Shown piece by piece: positions 53,727 through 61,055 of a stretch of DNA of 64,000 nucleotides (position 1 is its first letter; each line of letters starts with the position of its first letter). The stretch lies in contig CANMJA010000004.1 in assembly GCA_947498055.1 (NCBI GenBank), forward strand, positions 1-64,000, given 5' to 3'. Made by a program: the position numbers and the translations under genes. This DNA is from an uncultured Tenacibaculum sp. Its GTDB lineage: Bacteria > Bacteroidota > Bacteroidia > Flavobacteriales > Flavobacteriaceae. The notes below the pieces were generated by a model. It worked only from the letters and a program-made list of their open reading frames with translations, did no database searches and was not told the DNA's origin.

Positions 53727-53822
53727 TGTTTTTGAAGCTAAAAAGTTAACTTATCATTAAGGCGTTTTTATCTCTAGCTCATTTTTTTTATTCACCTTAA
53801 ACACGTATGTTTATATTATAAT

Positions 53823-53880
53823 AAACTGAAATTCAGTTTTTTGTTTGTGTTTTCCAGTTTTTTAAACAAACACAAACAAA
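53823..53880 (+). promoter_or_regulatory. paired inverted repeats upstream of the winged-helix gene
   Basis: A perfect inverted repeat AAACTGAA/TTCAGTTT (53823-53839) is followed by a 13-bp inverted pair TTTGTTTGTGTTT (53840-53852) and AAACACAAACAAA (53868-53880). The second includes the motif shared with the integrase upstream region. It probably contains the promoter and operator of the 606-residue gene. Confidence 0.5.
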
Positions 53881-53926
53881 GGAAAAAGAAAATACTAGTT
53901 GCAAATTATTATAAAGAACAAATGCC

Positions 53927-55747
53927 ATGAAAAAAACGCAAGAAAAAATAAAGATTTTTACCGAAATTGGTTTGTATAATGAAAAAGTAAAAAAAGAACG
54001 TAACAAAAAAGAATTAGATCTTATTACTCTACAAACAATTAAACTTTTTAAAGATAGGGCACATCGTTATGATTTAAACGAAAAACAATACAATAAAGAA
54101 GTAGATTTGTTTAACTCTAAACATGGGTTGTTATTATTAAAAAAAGGAGCTAACTACACCATAAAAAGTACTACTTATAATTATATTAATGATCCTTATA
54201 TCGATCGAGAGGGAATGAAAAAAGCAATGGAATCGTATCGTTTATTTGTACATAAATATAATAGTTCCGTAGCTAAAGAAAATAAAGAAATTATTGAATA
54301 TAATAGTTTCATTAAACATGCTAAAAAAAATAAAGAACTAGAAAAAGAACTAATTAATTTTAAAAAAACACATGGTTCTTTATTTACTAGAGAGTATAAT
54401 TTAGAAGTAGATAAATTTAATGCACAAAAAAAGGGTTGCTATCTTGTAAAAAAACGTATTCAAACTATTAAATATACCTCTGAACTTGTTTTTAGTGTGC
54501 TATTAGGATTTTATATTTCGCAGCTAAGAAAACGTAATCAAGATTTACGAGAAAGAAAAATTTCGACCAGAGTTCTAAAAAACAGTTTGCCAAAACTACA
54601 AATAGATCATCGCAAATTAGCCACACATACTATTTCAGATATCCAAAGGTTAGCACTATGTAAGAAAACAGCGCAAAACCATGTAAAAAGGTTAAGAGAA
54701 GCAGGTATTCTTATCAACTATAAAAAAATTAATCAAAACAAACCCATATCTGTACATTTTAACCCTCAAATTGTAACTATTTTAGATGGAAATCCACCAA
54801 AAAGACAACAGACTGATTCTCATTTTTTTAAAGATCAAAAAGAGAAAAATTTACCAGATAATAGTGATATTACTAGAACCTTTTTATTAAAAGAAAAAAA
54901 AATAAAAGACTGTGCAAATAGCACTGTTAAGAAAATTAGTGGTTCGATACCCAAGCATTTCGTATCTCCTGCGGAGGGCTACAAGAACACCACAGGGATA
55001 AGTAACACCAAAACATCTTCACGAAATCAAAAGGAAGCAGAAATAAAAGCAATCTTGCCCGATTTTTTAAAAGAAATTGCTCCAAAAAATAAGAAAGCAG
55101 AAAATCCGCAAAATAAATACAACAAACTAGCAGAAAATTTTTTAAATCTTCGTAAAAACGAGCAGACACTTGCCCAAGAATTAACCAATGGTATTTATGA
55201 TAATCACAAAGGATTGCGTTATGATTATCTGCAAAAAGTAATGCAATATGCACCAATTACTACAGAAGAGTTTAGAGTTGTTTTATTACAAGATTTCATT
55301 AAAAGTTCTGCCAAAATTTGGAAATCACACGAGGTTTATGTGGGAGAGTGGAAACGAACTATTAATCTGCTTTCTGTGTCTCTTTTCAAGAATAGTACAC
55401 AAAAAGAAACATTATTAGATAAATTAAAGGAGTATAGATGGAAATTAAATTTTGCTAGAAAGTGGTTTTTAAAGACAGGAGTAAATGCTTTATATCCTTA
55501 TAGTTATTTTGATACTACTAGAACAAGTTCTTATGAAATAGGTTTTTTTGGATTGCATAAAATATGGAAAACACATCAGAAATATAAAGCAGATCAAAAA
55601 ACGCAAGAGAAGCGCAAGAGAATACAGAAAAGCGCAAGAAAACGCAAAAACTCTAAAAAGCAAGAACTTATTAAAATGATTAATTCTTACAAAGAAGGAA
55701 AATGCAATACTAATGAACTCTTTAGTTACATACAGTTATTACACTAA
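53927..55747 (+). CDS. unidentified 606-residue winged-helix-like DNA-binding protein
   Basis: The N-terminal 200 residues are Lys/Glu-rich and probably coiled (LYNEKVKKERNKKELDLITL, FVHKYNSSVAKENKEIIEYN). Residues 230-285 look like a winged helix (ATHTISDIQRLALCKKTAQN, HVKRLREAGILINYK) with a wing and IVTILDGNPP. The C-terminal half is basic and ends in a KKRKRIQKSARKRKN-like tail. I recognise no known replication initiator or recombination directionality factor, though either role is possible. CGCAA words occur in its first codons and in its last 50 codons. It is followed directly by the 165-bp repeat array. Confidence 0.6.
   Translation: MKKTQEKIKIFTEIGLYNEKVKKERNKKELDLITLQTIKLFKDRAHRYDLNEKQYNKEVDLFNSKHGLLLLKKGANYTIKSTTYNYINDPYIDREGMKKAMESYRLFVHKYNSSVAKENKEIIEYNSFIKHAKKNKELEKELINFKKTHGSLFTREYNLEVDKFNAQKKGCYLVKKRIQTIKYTSELVFSVLLGFYISQLRKRNQDLRERKISTRVLKNSLPKLQIDHRKLATHTISDIQRLALCKKTAQNHVKRLREAGILINYKKINQNKPISVHFNPQIVTILDGNPPKRQQTDSHFFKDQKEKNLPDNSDITRTFLLKEKKIKDCANSTVKKISGSIPKHFVSPAEGYKNTTGISNTKTSSRNQKEAEIKAILPDFLKEIAPKNKKAENPQNKYNKLAENFLNLRKNEQTLAQELTNGIYDNHKGLRYDYLQKVMQYAPITTEEFRVVLLQDFIKSSAKIWKSHEVYVGEWKRTINLLSVSLFKNSTQKETLLDKLKEYRWKLNFARKWFLKTGVNALYPYSYFDTTRTSSYEIGFFGLHKIWKTHQKYKADQKTQEKRKRIQKSARKRKNSKKQELIKMINSYKEGKCNTNELFSYIQLLH
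55602..55648 (+). repeat. CGCAA words within the 3' end of the winged-helix gene
   Basis: CGCAA occurs at 55602, 55613, 55633 and 55643. The last pair lies in AGCGCAAGAAAACGCAAA, identical to the array core, yet it is read in frame as SARKRK. It is 168 bp before the first diverged array copy, close to the array period. Confidence 0.65.
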
Positions 55748-55787
55748 ACATTATGAAAGTACCTTAAATCAAAAATGTGATAATGAT

Positions 55788-56785
55788 AACGCAAAAAAAG
55801 CGCAAGGAAACGCAAATCTTCTTAAACAAGTAGTTTTTAAAAACCGCCATTCGAAAAACACCTTATTTTAATGATTAAAATATCATTAACTACATTCTAT
55901 TTCATATAGTAAGGCATTTTTAAATAAATCTAATAATACATAAACGCAAAAAAGCGCAAGAAAACGCAAACCTCCTGAAATAAGAAGCTTTTAAAATTAC
56001 CCCCATCTATAAAACAATATATTAAACTGACTATTAGTGCTTTAATTGTGTTCTGTTTCATGTAGTAAATATTGTAGGGCATTTTTAAATAAATGTGTTA
56101 ATACCTAAACGCAAAAAAGCGCAAGAAAACGCAAACCTTCTGAAATAAGAAGCTTTTAAAATTACTCCCATCTACAAAACAGTGTATTAAATTGATTATC
56201 AATACTTTAATCACATTCTATTTCATATAATAAATATTGTAGGGCATTTTTAAATAAATGTGTTAATACCTAAACGCAAAAAAGCGCAAGAAAACGCAAA
56301 CCTTCTGAAATAAGAAGCTTTTAAAATTACTCTCATCTATAAAACAATGTATTAAACTGACTATGAATGCTTTAATTGCATTCTGTTTCATGTAGTAAAT
56401 ATTGTAGGGCATTTTTAAATAAATGTGTTAATACCTAAACGCAAAAAAGCGCAAGAAAACGCAAACCTTCTGAAATAAGAAGTTTTTAAAATTACCTCCA
56501 TCTATAGAACAGTATATTGAATTGATTATAAGTGTTTTAATCACATTCTATTTCATGTAATAAATATTGTAGGGCATTTTTAAATAAATGTGTTAATACC
56601 TAAACGCAAAAAAGCGCAAGAAAACGCAAACCTTCTGAAATAAGAAGCTTTTAAAATTACTCCCATCTATAAAATAATATATTAAACTGACTATAAATGT
56701 TTTAATCGTGTTCTATTTCATGTAGTAAATATTGTAGGGCATTTTTAAATAAATGTGTTAATACATAAACGCAAAAATGCAACTT
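55788..56785 (+). repeat. tandem array of 165-bp non-coding repeats
   Basis: Cores AACGCAAAAAAGCGCAAG followed by AAAACGCAAA start at 55942, 56107, 56272, 56437 and 56602, with a truncated sixth at 56767, exactly 165 bp apart each time. A diverged copy starts at 55788, 154 bp earlier. Each unit also has CTTCTGAAATAAGAAG (small hairpin) and the conserved TAAATATTGTAGGGCATTTT with TTAAATAAATGTGTTAATAC. The middle part alternates between two types, so the structure is a 330-bp higher-order repeat. Stops occur in all frames inspected. The 1171-base gap 55748-56918 contains no gene. Confidence 0.9.
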
Positions 56786-56854
56786 TATTCAAAAAGGTGA
56801 GAAAATTTAATTTTTCACTAGTAACAGTAATACTAATTTCACACACAGTTTTAT

Positions 56855-56886
56855 TAAAAAAAGCCCAGACTTAATCTGAGCTTTAG
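56855..56886 (-). terminator. terminator T1 of the Rhs immunity array
   Basis: On the minus strand AAAGCTCAGA and TCTGGGCTTT pair around TTAAG, followed by TTTT. It closely matches the terminators at 59721 and 60289. It ends the immunity gene at 56919. Confidence 0.85.
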
Positions 56887-56918
56887 TCATTATTTGGTAT
56901 ATATTTTCAATTATTATT

Positions 56919-57641
56919 TTAGACAGCATTTACTTTTCTTTCATAATAATCATTAATATTAAATTCTCCTGATTTTAAAGCTTCAAAAAACTTTTCTTTA
57001 TTATTAAAAATTTGTTCTATCTCATAAGGATCATGAATCATCCCATAGACAGCTCCTTTATTATCCATCGATAAATAATTACCATCACCTAAATTCTTAA
57101 TTACATAGAAATCCCCTTCTTCTATTTCGATCTTGAATGTAGACTCTAAATCTAATTTAGATAGTAAATCATTTGAAACCCCACCTATAAGGTTCTTTAA
57201 AAACACCTTGTTTTCGTTTTTAAATTCTAAAAAACGGATATTTTGAATATTAAAATTATTAAAATCTAAATCTTCAAATTTGGTAGCTGGATTTAAATAA
57301 TATCCCCAAAACACCCCATTTAACAAATGAATATTTATTGACTCTATATCAAATGTAATTTTATTTCTTACTTCGATATTCAAAATTTTACTTGAATCAG
57401 CAAAAGACTCTCTTTTATATTTATGAAATAACTCTTCATCTAGACCAAAAGAAATATTTCCGTTTTCTTTCAATAGCATTTTACTTTTATTAAGTAAAAA
57501 TTCTTTGTTAATATGTTCCTGAAGAAAAGAAAACTTCTTTGGAAGTATTTTAACTAAATTTTCTAAAAAAATAAAATCACGAGCCTCTAATTCATAATCT
57601 TTGGGAAGCTTATATTTACGCTTTTTTAAAAATCCAAACAT
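56919..57641 (-). CDS. immunity-like protein, paralog of the Rhs-adjacent gene
   Basis: The 240-residue product shares its ending with the gene at 60365: GAVYGMIHDPYEIEQIFNNK and EKFFEALKSGEF are identical in both. The GDGNYLSMDNKGAVYGMIHD style recalls SUKH-type proteins, but the N-terminal two thirds are not typical, so the family is left open. The 18 bases AATTTAAAATGGAAATAA just upstream are the same as the 3' end of the Rhs gene (NLKWK-stop), so this is an orphan immunity gene left after loss of its toxin. Confidence 0.65.
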   Translation of the reverse strand: MFGFLKKRKYKLPKDYELEARDFIFLENLVKILPKKFSFLQEHINKEFLLNKSKMLLKENGNISFGLDEELFHKYKRESFADSSKILNIEVRNKITFDIESINIHLLNGVFWGYYLNPATKFEDLDFNNFNIQNIRFLEFKNENKVFLKNLIGGVSNDLLSKLDLESTFKIEIEEGDFYVIKNLGDGNYLSMDNKGAVYGMIHDPYEIEQIFNNKEKFFEALKSGEFNINDYYERKVNAV

Positions 57642-57689
57642 CTTATTTCCATTTTAAATTTAAACAAACCCAATAATAAAAAAACAGTA

Positions 57690-58367
57690 TTAAAATATAT
57701 ATGATTCATGAAGCTTGCTTAATTTATTATTATCTTTCATTTTTTTTACATTTTGAATTAATAAATCTTGGTTTTTTATTTTAGTCTCAATACTATTTAT
57801 CCATTCTTCGTAATCAATATTACAAAGTTTAAAATGCTCTAAATCCCATTTCGTTTTTTTTATGTTACTTAAAATCTCATCAATTGATTTTTGCTTTTTT
57901 TCAAACAAAGAGATTTCCAATTTACGTTCTAATAAAGATGCTTGAAGAAATGAATTAAAACTAGCATTCAAAGGAGCATCCTTAGAGTATTTATCAATAG
58001 TATTCATGACATCTTTAAATTTAACATCTCCTTCCATAGAAAAAGGTAATTGTCTTTTTACTGTTTGTAAAATTTCTTTCAAATCACCCTCATTATATTT
58101 TTGATTTATCGAAAGTTGCATTCTTTTTTTATTAAAAAATTCCTTAATCAACATTGGGTTAGATAAACACGACTTTAAATCACTACCTATTCTATTTCCG
58201 AAAAGAGAATACAGAACGAAATAAGGTCTATATTCGTTAATTCTAGGAAGTTTTATTAGCTCAACACCAAGCACTAAGCAACTTATAATTTTGTAATATT
58301 TATTCTGAGTATATTTTTCTAACTCAGGAAATACAATCAACCAATCTTCTACCGTTTTTTCATTCAT
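57690..58367 (-). CDS. probable orphan immunity protein, unknown family
   Basis: The 225-residue, soluble, helical, Lys-rich product starts MNEKTVEDWLIVFPELEKYT and later contains NCLVLGVELIKLPRINEY-like text (SCLVLGVELIKLPRINEYRP) and DYEEWINSIETKIKNQD. I recognise no family. It stands between a terminator and the NLKWK relic in an array of immunity genes, so an immunity role is inferred from position only. Confidence 0.5.
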   Translation of the reverse strand: MNEKTVEDWLIVFPELEKYTQNKYYKIISCLVLGVELIKLPRINEYRPYFVLYSLFGNRIGSDLKSCLSNPMLIKEFFNKKRMQLSINQKYNEGDLKEILQTVKRQLPFSMEGDVKFKDVMNTIDKYSKDAPLNASFNSFLQASLLERKLEISLFEKKQKSIDEILSNIKKTKWDLEHFKLCNIDYEEWINSIETKIKNQDLLIQNVKKMKDNNKLSKLHESYIF

Positions 58368-58430
58368 AAATTTATATTTAAGGCATATTTATAGATACGG
58401 CAAAATCAATAATTAAACGATTAAAATACA

Positions 58431-58470
58431 AAAAAAGAGGTTAAACATTTACATGTAAAACCTCTTTTTT
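58431..58470 (-). terminator. terminator between immunity genes
   Basis: AAAAAAGAGGTT and AACCTCTTTTTT-type arms flank a loop with a second small palindrome (TTTACATGTAAA). On the minus strand it ends the gene at 58487. Confidence 0.8.
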
Positions 58471-58486
58471 AACATCACAATACGTA

Positions 58487-59317
58487 CTATACAGGTAATG
58501 CCATTTGACTATTAAATTCTTTTGCTTGATCTGACTCAAGGAAATACTTAGTAGACATTTCGTTAGCAATAATCAATTCAGATTTAGAAAGGTCATTTTT
58601 TATACTTTTTAATTCATCTTCATCTAATTTCCACACACCTACATAATCGTTAATCATTTCTAAACTTCCCTTAGTATTAATTATTTCTGAAATTATAGGG
58701 TGAGAAAGGTGAGACTGATTAATTATATTAACAGGATATAAGTTTCTAACAAATCCATGAATTACTCCAATAGAGTGAAAATTCCAAATTATGTCTAAAT
58801 CATTATCTGGGCTTCTAAACCCGAATAAAGTTCTTTTTTTCTTTTTTTCTGAATGAAAATCATAATTGCTATTCAAATATGTTACATACCCATAATCGAA
58901 TTTACATTGACTATAAATATTTTTTAAAAACTCCTTTAGGTAAATCAAATTTATTTTATCATTTTCCTTGAAAGCTAATTTAATAGCAACTATCGACTTA
59001 TAAGGGGTCTTACTAAGGTTCAGAATATTGTTATGTAAAATTATTGACGATTTTGAATCATTGAAATAAGAATTAAGATATACAATGTCTGTTTTATCAA
59101 TTTTAGAAATAGCATTTTTAAAGCTTTTTAGAGTCTTCCAATTCTTTTGACCATAATTCAAACCATAAACATAAGGGTGTGTATTCTCATTTTTATGGAT
59201 AAAATCAACACATGTACTAAAAATTGATCCACTATCAATTTCTTTAGCTTGTTTTAAATCAACAATCTTATAAATTTTAATTATTGAATATTTTTGTTCT
59301 TTTTTTAATAGTTTCAT
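58487..59317 (-). CDS. probable immunity protein next to a decayed toxin tip
   Basis: The 276-residue, soluble product has a beta/alpha pattern (YSIIKIYKIVDLKQAKEIDS, DYGYVTYLNSNYDFHSEKKK, DYVGVWKLDEDELKSIKNDL). I do not recognise a named immunity family. It starts 11 bases after the stop of a toxin-tip relic ending GARLLNRFFPR, the normal place of a cognate immunity gene. It appears intact although its toxin is not. Confidence 0.55.
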   Translation of the reverse strand: MKLLKKEQKYSIIKIYKIVDLKQAKEIDSGSIFSTCVDFIHKNENTHPYVYGLNYGQKNWKTLKSFKNAISKIDKTDIVYLNSYFNDSKSSIILHNNILNLSKTPYKSIVAIKLAFKENDKINLIYLKEFLKNIYSQCKFDYGYVTYLNSNYDFHSEKKKKRTLFGFRSPDNDLDIIWNFHSIGVIHGFVRNLYPVNIINQSHLSHPIISEIINTKGSLEMINDYVGVWKLDEDELKSIKNDLSKSELIIANEMSTKYFLESDQAKEFNSQMALPV

Positions 59318-59327
59318 ATATGAAAAT

Positions 59328-59650
59328 TTATCTAGGAAAAAACCTATTTAACAATCTAGCTCCTGTACACACATTAACCTTACCGTTTATATTATTTAAT
59401 TGCATGAAATCTTTATTTTTATTAAGTAAATCTAATAAGTCATCCGTTTTAGAAGCTACTTCAAAAACTTTAACCCTTCCTTATTTAAATAAAGCACCTA
59501 CATCTGGTCGTTGTCCATATCTAAAAACTCCACCACCAAGAAGTTTTTTATACCCTAAATCATAAGTAACTCTTACAACTCTTGGGTCTAACGCATATCT
59601 TGTACCTGTTGTTTATACCGTCCCTAAAAATTCTGCAAAAAATTAATTTA
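59328..59650 (-). pseudogene. decayed Rhs toxin-tip relic with in-frame stops
   Basis: On the minus strand one frame reads AEFLGTV-stop-TTGTRYALDPRVVRVTYD, continues LGYKKLLGGGVFRYGQRPDV, then a second in-frame stop after GALFK, then GRVKVFEVASKTDDLLDLL and ends VNVCTGARLLNRFFPR. The GTRYALDPRVVRVTY style is typical of Rhs-type tip starts. No core or start codon precedes it. It is an orphan tip inactivated by two stops, and the flanking immunity gene at 58487 is intact. Confidence 0.6.
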
Positions 59651-59720
59651 GTAACCTTTTTAGGTTTTTGTTTTTTTCTCAAATAGGTCTATAGAAAATT
59701 AATATATTTTGATTGATGAA

Positions 59721-59760
59721 AAAAGCAAAAGCCTCAGATTTAATCTGAGCTTTTGCTTTT
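59721..59760 (-). terminator. terminator T2 of the Rhs immunity array
   Basis: AAAAGCAAAAGC..CAGATT and AATCTG..GCTTTTGCTTTT form a stem of about 18 pairs. It carries the same TCAGATTTAATCTGAGC core as T1 and T3 and ends the gene at 59842. Confidence 0.85.
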
Positions 59761-59841
59761 GTTGAGTTTATATTTTTTAATCTAAAAATAAGAAACGATC
59801 CAATATGATTCTATATCATGTTGTTTCCTAACAATCTTATA

Positions 59842-60141
59842 TTACTTTAAAAAACCTTTAGTTATACCTAATTCTAAATCTCCTAAAGTTAAAGGTTTAA
59901 TTTCCCCATACTCCGTAAACAATGAAGGTTCTGCATAAAAGTAATCTGAAAATATAAACTCGGAGACATTTATATTAAACAACTTAGAATATTCCATTAT
60001 TAAATCATAACCATCATTACCAGTAATCCCTAAATCATCTTCAATTAAAGTTGATTTAACAAACTTAAAATCATATTCACCAAAAAAATCTTCAATAAAT
60101 TTTATCAGTTTAGTATTTGTTATTTTTACTATTTCATCCAT
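59842..60141 (-). CDS. DUF1493 family protein, probable immunity
   Basis: The 99-residue product has the acyl-carrier-protein-like DUF1493 pattern: LIKFIEDFFGEYDFKFVKST, then LIEDDLGITGNDGYDLIMEY and FIFSDYFYAEP. In DUF1493 the DLGITGDD-like loop is conserved but the phosphopantetheine serine is absent, as here. Such small proteins occur among immunity genes of Rhs loci. It is bounded by terminators T2 and T3, making a single-gene module. Confidence 0.65.
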   Translation of the reverse strand: MDEIVKITNTKLIKFIEDFFGEYDFKFVKSTLIEDDLGITGNDGYDLIMEYSKLFNINVSEFIFSDYFYAEPSLFTEYGEIKPLTLGDLELGITKGFLK

Positions 60142-60247
60142 CTAGCTTCTACTAAATATTTATAATGATTATTATTATTTTGTTTAATATAATTTACTGA
60201 TATTCATAGTTTTATACACATTTCGATTTGTAATTACTCATTATTTC

Positions 60248-60288
60248 TTATATACCAAACCCTCCTAATTTAGTTAGCTTTTTAATAA
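60248..60288 (-). pseudogene. possible tiny toxin-tip end relic
   Basis: On the minus strand a frame reads VIKKLTKLGGFGI and stops, just upstream of the DUF1493 gene module. It resembles the last residues of a toxin tip. It is too short for confidence. Confidence 0.25.
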
Positions 60289-60318
60289 CAAAAGCCCAGA
60301 CTTAATCTGAGCTTTTGC
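60289..60318 (-). terminator. terminator T3 of the Rhs immunity array
   Basis: AAAAGCCCAGACTTAATCTG followed by AGCTTTTGCC is nearly the same sequence as T1 and forms the same hairpin. It ends the Rhs-adjacent immunity gene at 60365. Confidence 0.85.
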
Positions 60319-60364
60319 CTTCATTAAATTTATATTTTCTAATTTCATAATCCAAAACTCAGAT

Positions 60365-61051
60365 TTACACTTTTTTAGAATAATATTCTGAGATACTAAA
60401 TTCTCCTGATTTTAAAGCTTCAAAAAACTTTTCTTTATTATTAAAAATTTGTTCTATCTCATAAGGATCATGAATCATCCCATAGACAGCTCCTTTATTG
60501 TCCATTGATAAATAATTTCCATCTTCAAAATCTTTAACCACATAGAAATCACCTTCGGGAATCTCAATCTTAAAAGTTGATTGAATATCTAGTTCTGATT
60601 TCACTTCATTTGGTATGCCTTTGATTAAATCTAATAAAAATAATTTATCTTCATTTTTGAAATGTTTTTCTTTAATATTAGATATTATAATTTTTTTTAA
60701 ATCTAGGTTTTCGTAATTTGATTTCACCATAAATCCAGCAAGCATACCTTCCAAAATATGTAATTCTATATTTTCAAACTTTTCTTTTTGATTATTCCAA
60801 ATACTAATATCTTTTAAAATAAAAAAATTAGGAAGTTTTTTATTTGAAAAAGTACTTTCAAGATTTGCATTTAAGGTTAGTGTAAAAGTACCTTTACTTC
60901 CTAATTCATTTATTTTTTTATTTAAAATAAAATCTTTAGAAACTTGTTTTTTAAGATATGAATATTTAGAAGGTAGTTCATCAACTACTCTTGATAAAAA
61001 ATCATAGTCTTTATTCGTTATTTTTTTCTTTTTTTTCAATAATCCAAACAT
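60365..61051 (-). CDS. cognate immunity candidate of the Rhs toxin
   Basis: The 228-residue, soluble product starts MFGLLKKKKKITNKDYDFLS, four bases after the Rhs stop. Its C-terminal third matches the gene at 56919 almost exactly, whereas the first two thirds have diverged strongly. This pattern suggests recombination at the 3' end or selection for a changed toxin-binding face. No named family is certain; a SUKH-like relationship is possible from the YLSMDNKGAVYGMIHD stretch. Confidence 0.7.
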   Translation of the reverse strand: MFGLLKKKKKITNKDYDFLSRVVDELPSKYSYLKKQVSKDFILNKKINELGSKGTFTLTLNANLESTFSNKKLPNFFILKDISIWNNQKEKFENIELHILEGMLAGFMVKSNYENLDLKKIIISNIKEKHFKNEDKLFLLDLIKGIPNEVKSELDIQSTFKIEIPEGDFYVVKDFEDGNYLSMDNKGAVYGMIHDPYEIEQIFNNKEKFFEALKSGEFSISEYYSKKV

Positions 61052-61055
61052 ATTT

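Noticed and set aside
55788..56785. CRISPR array or integron attC array
   Set aside because: The repeats are 165 bp with conserved sequence over most of the unit, not short repeats with unique spacers. No cas genes and no cassette genes lie between units.
53690..56785. Plasmid-type replication origin with iterons
   Set aside because: The spacing and direct repeats fit, but I could not recognise a Rep domain in the 606-residue protein and no partition genes are visible. Kept only as one possible reading.
59284..59565. Plus-strand open frame
   Set aside because: It is the antisense of a toxin-tip relic and the start of an immunity gene, and has no protein-like features.
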